From CAVSRC01 sp963732845 (GTDB taxonomy: Bacteria; Pseudomonadota; Alphaproteobacteria; Rhizobiales; Kaistiaceae), in contig CAVTBE010000004.1 of NCBI GenBank assembly GCA_963732845.1, positions 62,001-126,000 of the forward strand: a stretch of DNA of 64,000 nt, in the 5' to 3' direction. Position 1 is the stretch's first letter. Each line of letters begins with the position of its first letter. The notes below the pieces were generated by a model. That model made no database searches, was not told the DNA's origin, and saw only the letters and a program-made list of their open reading frames with translations. Positions 8,565 through 16,724 of the stretch are shown here, piece after piece. The position numbers and the translations under genes were made by a program.

Positions 8565-9521
8565 TGGCTTCGGCGGCCACGGCGTTTCCGGCACCGGGGT
8601 GAGCGGCCGGCCGGTGGTGAACACGCTCGTGAGATTGTCGATGCAGAGCTGGCCCATGGCGTTGCGGGTGAAGACCGAGCCCGAGCCGACATGGGGGAGC
8701 AGCACGGCATTCTCCAGCGCCATCAGCTCCGCCGGCACGTTGGGCTCCTTGGCGAAGACGTCGAGGCCAGCGGCGTGAATGGTGCCGTCCTTCAGCGCCG
8801 CGATCAGGGCCGGCTCGTCGACGACGCTGCCGCGGCCGATATTGACGAAAACGCCGCGGGGGCCGAGCGCCTTGAGGACATCGGCGTCGATCAGCTTCGC
8901 CGTGTCGGCGCCGCCGGGCAGCACCGAGACCAGCGTATCGACGTCCTTGGCCATCTCCTTGAGGTCGGCATAGTGGCGATAGGGGACGTCGGCGCGTCTG
9001 GTGCGGTTGTGATAGACGACCGGCACCTGCATGGCATCGAGCCGGCGGGCGAGCGCAATGCCGATGCGGCCGAGGCCGACAATGCCCACCGTGCGGTCGC
9101 GGAAGGTGGCCGGTGTCAGCCGGTAGGCGCCTTCCTTTGCCCACTTGCCGGCGCGCAGATGCCGTTCGGCGGCGGAGAGCTCGCGCACCGTCATCAGCAG
9201 CAGGCCGAGCGTGGTATCGGCGACCTCCTCGGTCAGCACGTCGGGCGTGTTGGTGACGACAATGCCGCGGGCGGCGCAGGCGGCGAGGTCGATGCCGTCA
9301 TAGCCGACGCCGAAATTGGCGATGATCTCGAGCCTGGGCAGGCTGTCGATGAAGGCGGCATCGATGGCGAAGTGGCCGCGGGCGATGCCGCGCACCCTGG
9401 CGGCGACCTCCGGTGGGAGTGCCTGGCCGTGATGCAGCCTGTGGACCGAGAAGGCTTCGGCGAGCGCGCTTTCAGTCTTCGCCGGCAACGCGCCGGCGGC
9501 AATCACGTCGATCTTGTCCAA
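8553..9521 (-). CDS. D-isomer specific 2-hydroxyacid dehydrogenase (glyoxylate/hydroxypyruvate reductase-like)
   Basis: A 322-residue NAD(P)-dependent reductase. It has an N-terminal catalytic domain containing NFGVGYDGID, a Rossmann loop GLGRIG, the catalytic arginine region NIGRGSVVDEPAL, the GLDVFAKEPNVP glutamate region and the catalytic histidine in LLPHVGS. It reduces 2-oxo acids such as hydroxypyruvate or glyoxylate. The start is a TTG at 9521: GGAG lies 7 nt upstream, whereas the longer frame has no ribosome-binding site. The last residues (PTSS) and the stop are encoded by the palindromic repeat, so the natural C-terminus may have been replaced. Confidence 0.85.
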   Translation of the reverse strand: MDKIDVIAAGALPAKTESALAEAFSVHRLHHGQALPPEVAARVRGIARGHFAIDAAFIDSLPRLEIIANFGVGYDGIDLAACAARGIVVTNTPDVLTEEVADTTLGLLLMTVRELSAAERHLRAGKWAKEGAYRLTPATFRDRTVGIVGLGRIGIALARRLDAMQVPVVYHNRTRRADVPYRHYADLKEMAKDVDTLVSVLPGGADTAKLIDADVLKALGPRGVFVNIGRGSVVDEPALIAALKDGTIHAAGLDVFAKEPNVPAELMALENAVLLPHVGSGSVFTRNAMGQLCIDNLTSVFTTGRPLTPVPETPWPPKPTSS

Positions 9522-9576
9522 TGGGTTTCTCCAGGAGTGAGGCGGCAATCTTATCCCGCGACGGCATGACCGCAAG

Positions 9577-10476
9577 TCAGCGATCGCGGCGGACGCGTTC
9601 GCGATAGAGGGCGTAAAGGCCGCTGGCGACGATCATGGCGGCACCAATGAGCGTGTTGTGGTCGGGAAGATCGCCGAAGAGCACATAGCCGAGCGTGATC
9701 GCCCAGATGATCTGCGTGTAGTTGAAGGGCGCCAGCACGGTCGGCGGGGCATCGCGCAGCGCCATGATCAGGAGCCAGTGGCCGAGACCGCCGAACACCC
9801 CCGTGGAGACGAGCACCGCGGCGATCAGCCAGGTGGGCGGCATGATGGCGACCACCGGCAGGGTCGGCGTCAGCGCGATCGTGGCGAGGCCGGCGGCATA
9901 GATCGCCAGACCGGACGAGCTGTCCGTCGCCGACAGCGTCCGGGTGGCGAGAGAATAGAAGGCGTAACAGAGCGCCGAACCGACCGAGAGCAGGGTGGCC
10001 GGGTTGAAGGCGGCGGAATCTGGCCGGATGATCACCAGCACGCCGATGAAGCCAACGGTGACGGCCGCCCAGCGGCGCGGACCCGGCCATTCGCCGAGCA
10101 CCGGCCCGGCGAGCGCGGTGGCCAGCAGCGGCCCGGCGAACTGGACCGAACTGATGATCGCCAGCGGCAGGTAGCGCACGGCCACGAAGCTAAACAGGGT
10201 GGTGACGAGAAGCAGCATGGCCCGCGTGGCCTGCAGCCACGGCCGTTTCGTGGCGTAGTCCGACCAGCGGCGCCAGGGCCTGAAGAAGGCGACGGCGAGA
10301 ACGAAATTGACGAAATAGCGGCACCACGCGATCTCCAGCGCTGGGATGACATGCGACAGATACTTGGCCGCGGCGTCGAGCAGGGCGAAGCAGAAGACGG
10401 CGGCCAGAATCAGTGCGATGCCGCGCACGCGCACGGCCGTTTCTTCCGGGGTCAATGGCAGATGGCGCAAGGTCAC
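9577..10476 (-). CDS. EamA/DMT family transporter, tandem copy A
   Basis: A roughly 299-residue inner-membrane protein with about ten predicted TM segments in two EamA repeats, characteristic of drug/metabolite transporters that export or import small metabolites. It is closely related to the next gene upstream: whole segments such as GPLLATALAGPVLGEWPG, RDAPPTVLAPFNYTQ and the C-terminal IVASGLYALYRERVRRDR are shared. I chose the GTG at 10476 because it gives an N-terminus aligned with copy B. The preceding stop is about 11 nt away, so the pair is one transcript. Confidence 0.82.
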   Translation of the reverse strand: MTLRHLPLTPEETAVRVRGIALILAAVFCFALLDAAAKYLSHVIPALEIAWCRYFVNFVLAVAFFRPWRRWSDYATKRPWLQATRAMLLLVTTLFSFVAVRYLPLAIISSVQFAGPLLATALAGPVLGEWPGPRRWAAVTVGFIGVLVIIRPDSAAFNPATLLSVGSALCYAFYSLATRTLSATDSSSGLAIYAAGLATIALTPTLPVVAIMPPTWLIAAVLVSTGVFGGLGHWLLIMALRDAPPTVLAPFNYTQIIWAITLGYVLFGDLPDHNTLIGAAMIVASGLYALYRERVRRDR

Positions 10477-10487
10477 GGGTGGCAATT

Positions 10488-11396
10488 TCAGCGATCGCGG
10501 CGGACGCGCTCGCGATAAAGGGCATAGAGGCCGCTGGCAACGATCATGCCGGCGCCGATCAACGTGCTGGGGACGGGGACATCGCCGAAGGTGAGATAGC
10601 CGAGCACGATCATCCAGATCAGTTGCGTGTAGTTGAAGGGCGCCAGCACCGTCGGCGGGGCATCGCGATGGGCGGCGATCAGGAACCAGTGGCCGATGCC
10701 ACCGGCAATGCCGGTGCCGACGAGCGCCGCGGCGACCTGCCAGGTCGGCGGCGTGACCCAGATGGGCGGCAGGGCCGGCGTCAGGACGACGGTTGCCAGT
10801 GCCGCGGCATAGATCAGCATGCCGGCGGGGCTGTTGGTGGCCGACAGCACGCGGGTGGAGAGCGAATAGCCGGCGTAGCAGAAGGCGGCGGCGACCGAGT
10901 ACAGGGCGGCCGGATTGAACGAGGCAGGCTCGGGCCGGACGACGACGAGCACGCCGATGAAGCCGACGGTGACGGCCGCCCAGCGGCGCCGACCCGGCCA
11001 TTCGCCAAGCACCGGGCCGGCGAGCGCGGTGGCGAGCAGCGGGCCGGCGAACAGGATCGAGCCGGTCACCGCCAGCGGCAGGTAGCGCAGGGCGAAGAAG
11101 TTGAAGACGGTGGAGCCGAGCAGGAAGAGGCCGCGCCAGACCTGCAGCCACGGCCGCCTGGTGGCGTAGTCCGACCAGTGGCGCCAGGGCTGCAGCACGA
11201 CGACGGCGAAGAGCAGATTGACGGCGTAGCGGAACCAGGCGACCTCGAGCGAGGGCACGGCACGGGCGGCGTATTTGGCCATGGTGTCGAGCAGAGCGAG
11301 GCAGAAGACGGCGGCCAGGATCAGCGCGATGCCGCGCACGCGGACGGCGGTCTCCTCTGGCGTCAGCGGTTGGTGGCGCGGGTTCAACTGCAGCAT
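10488..11396 (-). CDS. EamA/DMT family transporter, tandem copy B
   Basis: A 302-residue ten-TM drug/metabolite transporter, the paralogue of the gene directly downstream. About two thirds of positions are identical by eye, and they are near-identical in the last 20 residues and in the DNA around the stop. This points to a fairly recent tandem duplication, with divergence concentrated in the N-terminal TM segments. The gene follows the SDR at 11445 in the same direction with a 48-bp gap. The substrate is unknown; the surrounding dehydrogenases suggest a sugar acid or related metabolite. Confidence 0.85.
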   Translation of the reverse strand: MLQLNPRHQPLTPEETAVRVRGIALILAAVFCLALLDTMAKYAARAVPSLEVAWFRYAVNLLFAVVVLQPWRHWSDYATRRPWLQVWRGLFLLGSTVFNFFALRYLPLAVTGSILFAGPLLATALAGPVLGEWPGRRRWAAVTVGFIGVLVVVRPEPASFNPAALYSVAAAFCYAGYSLSTRVLSATNSPAGMLIYAAALATVVLTPALPPIWVTPPTWQVAAALVGTGIAGGIGHWFLIAAHRDAPPTVLAPFNYTQLIWMIVLGYLTFGDVPVPSTLIGAGMIVASGLYALYRERVRRDR

Positions 11397-11444
11397 CCCG
11401 CCGGCGCACGGCGGCGGGTTCCGCCGCCACAGGGTCGCGCGGCG

Positions 11445-12200
11445 TCAGTAGGTGGCACGGCCGCCGGAAATATCGAAGGTGAAGCCGGTGGTGAAGGAGC
11501 ACTCCTCCGACACCATGAAGGCAATGGTGGCGGCGATTTCCTCGACGGCGACGAAACGGCCGCGCGGGATCTTGGACAGCATATAGGCGATGTGGGCGTC
11601 GCTCACCTGATCGAGGATGCGGGTGGCGGCGGTCGCCGGGGCGATGGCGTTGACCGAGATGTTGTTGCCGGCGGTCTCCTTGGCCAGCGACTTGGTGAGC
11701 GCGATGACGGCGGCTTTCGAGGCCGAATAGGACGAGGCGGTGGGGTTGCCTTCCTTGCCGGCGATGGAGGCGACGTTGGCGATGCGGCCGTAGTCGCGGG
11801 CGATCATGTCGCCGACGAAGGCGCGGCAGCAGAGGAACTGGCTGCGCAGGTTGACGCGGATGACGCGGTCCCACTCGTCGATCGGATAGTCGGCAACGTT
11901 GGCGTTGAGGCCGGCGACGCCGGCATTGTTGACCAGGATATCGACCGGGCCGAGCTGGGCGAGCGTCTCCGCCTTGGCGGCATCCACCTGGTGTTCGTCG
12001 GCAACGTCGACGGCAAGCGCGATCACCTTGCCATGGCCGGCGAGTTCGCCGGCGGTCGCCTCGACCAGCTTCCTGTCGCGGTCCCAAAGGGCGACGGCGG
12101 CCTTGCCGTCGAGCAGGCGCTCGGCCACCGCGCGGCCGATGCCCTGAGCGCCGCCGGTGACGACGGCGACGCGGTTTGCGAAATCGAACTGGATTGGCAC
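11445..12200 (-). CDS. SDR family oxidoreductase
   Basis: A 251-residue classical SDR. It has TGGAQGIGRA at 15-24 for NAD(P), NNAGVAG near 90, the serine strand NVASIAGKEGN, and SYSASKAAVIALTKSLAKE with the catalytic Tyr/Lys. It ends FDISGGRATY, a form common in sugar- and polyol-acid dehydrogenases. It heads a minus-strand set with the two DMT transporters, so it may process what they carry. A 102-bp gap separates it from the MarR gene upstream. Confidence 0.86.
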   Translation of the reverse strand: MPIQFDFANRVAVVTGGAQGIGRAVAERLLDGKAAVALWDRDRKLVEATAGELAGHGKVIALAVDVADEHQVDAAKAETLAQLGPVDILVNNAGVAGLNANVADYPIDEWDRVIRVNLRSQFLCCRAFVGDMIARDYGRIANVASIAGKEGNPTASSYSASKAAVIALTKSLAKETAGNNISVNAIAPATAATRILDQVSDAHIAYMLSKIPRGRFVAVEEIAATIAFMVSEECSFTTGFTFDISGGRATY

Positions 12201-12302
12201 GGCGGACCTGCTGGCTGGATCGGAAATGCGGGACGGCGAATGCGTGATGGTAGTCCGGCGCGGCGGCAGGAGGCAATTGTCTCGGGCGGCTTTCCTGCCG
12301 GC

Positions 12303-12800
12303 TCAGCCTGCGACGGCGGCCTCTTCCGTCTCGCCGTCGTCGCTATCGGCGTCGGCCGCGTGGGTGCCCCTCGCGGCGGCGAGATTGCGCTCGACCTGGC
12401 GCAGCAGCTTGCGCAGACGCTTGCGGTCCTTGTCGTCAATACCGTCGAGCGCCGTCTTCTCGATGCGCTTCCACAGCTTGTCGATCTGGCCGATGGCGTC
12501 GCGGCCGCGCTCGGTCAGGAACACCTGGGCCTGGCGGCCGTCGCCGGGCGCGGCACGACGCTCGACATAATCCTGGGCGGCAAGCCGGCTGATCATCTTG
12601 GTGACGGTCGGGGGCTGGACGCCGAGGGTGGCGGCAAGGTCGCTCATCGACATGCCGTCGGAGCCGGCAAGCGCCTTGAGCAGGGTTTCCTGGCCGGAAT
12701 GCAGGTTGATGCGGGACAGCTGACTCCCCGCCCGCACCCGGTAGGCGTGTGCCGCCTGGGCGAGCCTGTACGTAACCGTGCGGCGATGGTCGAACCCCAT
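12303..12800 (-). CDS. MarR family transcriptional regulator
   Basis: A 165-residue winged helix regulator. The recognition region is MSMSDLAATLGVQPPTVTKMISRLAAQDYVERR (about 51-83), followed by the wing AAPGDGRQAQVFLTERG and a long C-terminal dimerisation helix. It ends in an acidic tail (DADSDDGETEE). A perfect inverted repeat sits directly before its start codon, suggesting autorepression. It is the last gene downstream of the large minus-strand catabolic operon, so it may also regulate that operon. The ligand is unknown. Confidence 0.87.
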   Translation of the reverse strand: MGFDHRRTVTYRLAQAAHAYRVRAGSQLSRINLHSGQETLLKALAGSDGMSMSDLAATLGVQPPTVTKMISRLAAQDYVERRAAPGDGRQAQVFLTERGRDAIGQIDKLWKRIEKTALDGIDDKDRKRLRKLLRQVERNLAAARGTHAADADSDDGETEEAAVAG

Positions 12801-12803
12801 GAA

Positions 12804-12817
12804 TTTAGGGACCTAAA
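12804..12817. promoter_or_regulatory. Probable MarR operator, TTTAGG-N2-CCTAAA
   Basis: A perfect 6-2-6 inverted repeat lies 3 nt upstream of the marR start codon, where a bound dimer would block ribosome or polymerase access. It lies in an AT-rich pocket of the 74-bp spacer between the flavoprotein gene and marR. It has the size and symmetry of MarR-family sites. Binding is inferred, not shown. Confidence 0.6.
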
Positions 12818-12874
12818 CAATGAACATGAATTCTGTATGACGGCCGCAAAGCGTCCGCAAGGTTTGTCAGGGGC

Positions 12875-13456
12875 TCAAAATGCGCGCATTTCGCGCGCCA
12901 CGCGCTCGAGGAAGGCGGCGCGGACCTCCTCGTTGTTGCGGTTCATGTTGTGGAGGGCAATGTAGCGGGTCTTGGCCAACGGATGGCAGACGGCGCGCAC
13001 GGCGCGGGTGACCACCTTTTTCGGCGGATCGCCCATCAGAAGCGTGCGCCAGCGGTCGCCGCCATAGGTAACCACGGCGGCAAGCTTGCGGATGTTGGAG
13101 AGATTCGGCCAGGTGCGCCCGTTGGCGAGCCTGAAGGAGACGCCGGGCAGGAAGACGCGATCGAAAAAACCCTTGAGAATCGCCGGATAGCCGTAGTTCC
13201 AGACGGGGAAGTTGAGGACCAGCGCCTCGGCGGCGCGGACGCGATCGACATAGGCCTGAACCGGCTTCGTGCAGGTCTCGACGTCGTGATAGTTCAGCCG
13301 CTCCTCGCGCGAGAGGACCGGATTGAAGCCCTCGGCATAGAGATCGCAATCGTCGACCTCGTGGCCGGCGGCGGCGAGTGACTCGACAACGGTGCGATGG
13401 GCCGACGCCGCGAAGCTGGTCTCGACCGGGTGGGCGAAGAGGACAAGTACGCGCAT
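12875..13456 (-). CDS. NAD(P)H:quinone oxidoreductase-like flavodoxin-fold protein
   Basis: A 193-residue flavodoxin-like fold protein. It begins MRVLVLFAHPVETSFAA (the HP phosphate-binding motif of the NQO/KefF/MdaB family), has FPVWNYGYPAILKGFFDRVF (the FMN/FAD-contacting WxxPxxLKxxxDRV element) and GVSFRL. It would transfer two electrons from NAD(P)H to quinones or other electrophiles in the cytoplasm. It is the last gene of the operon that starts at 19,593, only 9 nt after the HXXEE gene. A role re-oxidising or detoxifying products of the upstream FAD oxidase is plausible but inferred. Confidence 0.84.
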   Translation of the reverse strand: MRVLVLFAHPVETSFAASAHRTVVESLAAAGHEVDDCDLYAEGFNPVLSREERLNYHDVETCTKPVQAYVDRVRAAEALVLNFPVWNYGYPAILKGFFDRVFLPGVSFRLANGRTWPNLSNIRKLAAVVTYGGDRWRTLLMGDPPKKVVTRAVRAVCHPLAKTRYIALHNMNRNNEEVRAAFLERVAREMRAF

Positions 13457-13465
13457 GGGGCGGTC

Positions 13466-13978
13466 TCACTGCAAGGGCAAGCGTGCGGCGGCCCAGAGCA
13501 GGCCGAGAAGAACGGGGCCGTGGAGAAGCAGCGCCAGCGGGATGAGCCAGAGGAGGGCGGACGACGAATACCAGTGCTCCCGCCAGACGATGGCGATGAG
13601 CCAGAGCGAGAAGGGCAGGTTGACGAGGACGGCCGTCACCAGACCCGGCGAATAGCCACGCATCAGGACTGCCGCTCCGACATGCGAGGCGACGTTCAGG
13701 AGCATGGTCGCCTGGATGGCGAGCAAGGCATAGCCGGCGGCGCTTTCCGGCGCCGCGGGGTCGCCCGACAAGGCGATGAGGAAAGCAAGGGCCGTGATGA
13801 AGACCAGAAGCGCGACGAACTGGCGATAGCTGTAAATGCCGATGAGACGCTTCAGCCGCTCCGGCATGGCAGCGCGCGCGGCTGGCAAATAACGCTTCAT
13901 CAGCAGGCCCTCCTCCAGGTTATGGACGGCGAAGAGGGCCGGCACCAGCCAAAGCAGACCGGCGCTGGTGTCGAACAT
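13466..13978 (-). CDS. HXXEE domain membrane protein
   Basis: A 170-residue protein with about five hydrophobic segments. The N-terminal HNLEE (residues 19-23) is the HxxEE signature of a small membrane family of unknown function; the His and Glu residues could bind a metal. It lies 10 nt downstream of the FAD oxidase and 9 nt upstream of the flavoprotein, so it is embedded in the catabolic operon. Its function is not known, and the location suggests a membrane-linked accessory step. Confidence 0.75.
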   Translation of the reverse strand: MFDTSAGLLWLVPALFAVHNLEEGLLMKRYLPAARAAMPERLKRLIGIYSYRQFVALLVFITALAFLIALSGDPAAPESAAGYALLAIQATMLLNVASHVGAAVLMRGYSPGLVTAVLVNLPFSLWLIAIVWREHWYSSSALLWLIPLALLLHGPVLLGLLWAAARLPLQ

Positions 13979-13988
13979 GGGCGTGGCC

Positions 13989-15407
13989 TCATTCCGCCGC
14001 GGGCTGCTGGAGGCCGGGGAAGAGATAGACCTTGTCCGAGTTCAGGTCGAAATCCGGGTTCTCCCAGGCGATCATCTTGCCGGGATTGAGCAGGCCCTTG
14101 GGGTCGGCTTCCTGCTTGAAGGCGAGCTGCACCGCGTCGGTCTTCTTCATGCCGCCTTCCTCCAGCGTGTAGCGGTGCGGATTGAAGATGGCGACGCCGT
14201 TGTCCTCGTGGATCCTGATCAGGTCATCGAGGCGTTCGTCGCTGGTGTAGCGCACCATGGGTAGACCGGCGGCGGTGACCTTGCCGTCGAAGCGGATGAA
14301 TTCGAGATGGCCCGGCATCTCGTCGCCGAGAAGCCTGGTCATCGTCTCGACGGTCTTCAGGTGATGGGGGAAGCGGTGCTGGGTCTGCAGATAGGTGATG
14401 GTCGGATCGACGCGCAGCGCCCTGAGCGTCGTGTGGTTCCAGGCAAGCTCGTAGACCGGCGGCAGGCCCTTCTTTTCTTCGGCGCTGGCGGTGTCGGCGC
14501 GGAACAGGATCTCGGCCTTCTCGCGCTGCGCCAGAGCCAGGAAGGGCGAGAGCGCGTGCGGCGCCACCATGAGCAGGACGACCGAGTGCTCGCGCCGGAA
14601 GAACTTCTGGTGACGCAGGAAATAGTCGTGCGGTGCGGGGGCGGCGACGGTGGCGATCTCCTTGAAGAGAAGGCCGTCCTCGTTGCCGAGGAGATCGGCG
14701 AAGCGCACCGCGTCCATGTAGTCGTCGTAGCCGACGATGACGTCGATCCAGTCATAGGCGGCGTCGAGTGGCACATCGACCTCGGTGATGATGCCGTTGG
14801 TGCCGTAGGCATGCATGACCTTGAGCAGGTCCCAGCCTTCCAGCGCCAGCACGCGCGGCTCGGCCTCCATGGTGACGATGCGCATGCCGAGGACATTGCC
14901 GATGTTGCGCAGGCCGCCCCAGTTGATCGAACCGATGCCGCCCGAGCCGCCGGCGATGAAGCCGCCGATCGTCGCCGTGGCCGCGGTCGAGGGGTGCATG
15001 CGCAGCTCCTGCCCGCTTTCGGCGCGCAACTGCCTGTCGACCTGGGCAACGACGGCGCCGGGCTCGGTGACGACGCGGCCAGGCGCGATCGCCTTGACCT
15101 TGTTCATGTCGGCGAGGCTGAGCACGACGCCGCCGGAGAGCGGCATGGCCTGGCCGTAATTGCCGGTGCCGGTGCCACGCGGGGTGACCGGAATGCCGAG
15201 CGCGAAGCAGGCCTTCAGGACGCCGATGACCTCGGCCTCGCTTTTCGGCGAGACGACGATATCGCCGGTGACGTGGTCGAGCTGGCGCTTGAGCACCGGC
15301 GAGTACCAGTAGAAGTCGCGGCTCTTCTGCTTGACGATGGCCGGATGGTCCTCGATCCGGATGCCGTCGAGTTCTTTCTTGAGGGCGTCGATGTCGTAGG
15401 CGCTCAT
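13989..15407 (-). CDS. FAD-binding oxidoreductase (PCMH/VAO type), paralogue 1
   Basis: A 472-residue flavoprotein. The FAD-binding half holds RGTGTGNYGQAMPLSGG (about 76-92), HPSTAATATIGGFIAGGSGG and the SINWGG segment. The C-terminal half holds WNHTTLRALRVDPTITYLQ and ends near LLNPGKMI, typical of VAO-family oxidases/dehydrogenases. Its ATG overlaps the upstream deaminase stop by 4 nt (ATGA), so the two are made together. It shares many blocks with the FAD enzyme at 26051-27439. The substrate is probably a product of the amidohydrolase, but its identity is unknown. Confidence 0.85.
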   Translation of the reverse strand: MSAYDIDALKKELDGIRIEDHPAIVKQKSRDFYWYSPVLKRQLDHVTGDIVVSPKSEAEVIGVLKACFALGIPVTPRGTGTGNYGQAMPLSGGVVLSLADMNKVKAIAPGRVVTEPGAVVAQVDRQLRAESGQELRMHPSTAATATIGGFIAGGSGGIGSINWGGLRNIGNVLGMRIVTMEAEPRVLALEGWDLLKVMHAYGTNGIITEVDVPLDAAYDWIDVIVGYDDYMDAVRFADLLGNEDGLLFKEIATVAAPAPHDYFLRHQKFFRREHSVVLLMVAPHALSPFLALAQREKAEILFRADTASAEEKKGLPPVYELAWNHTTLRALRVDPTITYLQTQHRFPHHLKTVETMTRLLGDEMPGHLEFIRFDGKVTAAGLPMVRYTSDERLDDLIRIHEDNGVAIFNPHRYTLEEGGMKKTDAVQLAFKQEADPKGLLNPGKMIAWENPDFDLNSDKVYLFPGLQQPAAE

Positions 15408-16720
15408 GCGGTCACCATGATGTCGTCGAGCTCCCGGTAATCGGGGAGGGTGCGGTCGATGGGCCTGCCGGCGCGCAGCACGGTGCGGTCGGCCTGCGGG
15501 CGGGCGAGCAGTTCGGTGAAGGTGCGGGCGCGGAAGAGCACCAGATCGGCGGGACCACCGGCGACGACGACGCCGCGATCCGGGCGGCCGACGATTTCGG
15601 CGGGCGCGCGGGCGACGGCCGTCGGCCAGTTGCCGAGGGGATGGTCGAAATGGGCGATGCGCACCGCCTCGCGGAAGACCTCGACCATGTCGAGATCGCC
15701 ATAGGCATAGAAGGGGTCGCGGGTGTTGTCGGAGGCGACGGCGACCGGCACGCCGCGGTCGGTGAACTCGTGCAGCAGGGTGATGCCGCGCCAGCGCGGC
15801 GTCCGGCAGGCGACGCGGTCCTGCAGATACATGTTGCACATGGGCAGCGAGACGACGGCGATGCCGGCCTCGGCCACCCGCGCAATCGTCTCCCGCGCCT
15901 CGTCGTCGGGCTGGACGGCGAGCGAGCAGCAATGGCCGCAGACGATCCTGCCGGGAAAGCGGAGCTTGAGGGCCGCATCGGCGATGGCGCGCAGCGAGCG
16001 CGCCTGCGGGTCGCTTGTCTCGTCGACGTGAAAATCGAGATCGAGGCCGCGCTCGGCGGCGGCGACCATCATCTTCTCGATCAGCGCGTCGAGGTCCGGC
16101 ATCATGAAGGTGACGGCGCCAAGCACGCCGCGGTGCTCCGCGACGAGATCGACGATCTCGCGGGCATAAGCGTCATCGGCGAAGAGATCGATGCTGAACA
16201 GCGCCACCGCCTGAAGCTCGACGCGACCGGCCCACTTCTCGCGCATCCGGGCGAAGGCCGGCCAGCTTTCCAGGTGCTGCGGGTGGCCGGAATCGAGGTG
16301 GGTGCGCAAGAGCGCCGTGCCGTGGGCGTAAGCGGCGCGCAGCGCGAAATCCATGCGGCGCTCGATGTCGTGCGGGCGCCAGTGCATCTCGCGGTCGATA
16401 CGCACCGATTCCAGCGCGCCGGCGAAGGTGCCGTCGGGATTACGTCGGCGCGGCCAGATGTGGCCCTTGTCGAGATGGGTGTGCATGTCGACGAAGCACG
16501 GCCAGACCATGCCGCGGTCGAGGTCGAACCCCGGCAGCCTGGTGCGGCGGCCGGGCGGGTCGATGCGCTCGATCAGGCCGTTGCGCACGGTGATGTCGGC
16601 GCCGATCAGCCCATCCTGGTCCGGCGTGCCGGAAAAGCCATCCACCAGAACGGCCGGCAGTGTGGCGTTCGCCAGGACGAAACGCGCCTCGCGCGGGATC
16701 TTGGCGAAGCCCTTTGCCAT
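15404..16720 (-). CDS. Amidohydrolase, cytosine deaminase-like
   Basis: A 438-residue metal-dependent hydrolase with the CodA-type motif set: HTHLDKGH (about 90-97), HVDETSD, GHCCSL and SDNTRDPFYAYGDLDM, the last carrying the metal-binding aspartate. This branch deaminates pyrimidines or related N-heterocycles or opens cyclic amides. The ATG at 16720 follows the permease stop by 4 nt and has AGAGG upstream. It is translationally coupled to the FAD oxidase downstream. The neighbouring importer suggests the substrate comes from outside the cell. Confidence 0.83.
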   Translation of the reverse strand: MAKGFAKIPREARFVLANATLPAVLVDGFSGTPDQDGLIGADITVRNGLIERIDPPGRRTRLPGFDLDRGMVWPCFVDMHTHLDKGHIWPRRRNPDGTFAGALESVRIDREMHWRPHDIERRMDFALRAAYAHGTALLRTHLDSGHPQHLESWPAFARMREKWAGRVELQAVALFSIDLFADDAYAREIVDLVAEHRGVLGAVTFMMPDLDALIEKMMVAAAERGLDLDFHVDETSDPQARSLRAIADAALKLRFPGRIVCGHCCSLAVQPDDEARETIARVAEAGIAVVSLPMCNMYLQDRVACRTPRWRGITLLHEFTDRGVPVAVASDNTRDPFYAYGDLDMVEVFREAVRIAHFDHPLGNWPTAVARAPAEIVGRPDRGVVVAGGPADLVLFRARTFTELLARPQADRTVLRAGRPIDRTLPDYRELDDIMVTA

Positions 16721-16724
16721 GCCT

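Noticed and set aside
9577..12276. A single minus-strand open frame of about 900 codons spanning two DMT genes and part of an SDR
   Set aside because: Its N-terminal two thirds is low-complexity Arg/Pro/Ala sequence antisense or out of frame to real genes; only the DMT part at its end is a protein.
10413..12965. An 850-codon plus-strand frame opposite the DMT/SDR/MarR genes
   Set aside because: It is a GC-rich shadow frame rich in Gly, Asp and Arg with no domain; the minus strand holds clear genes.
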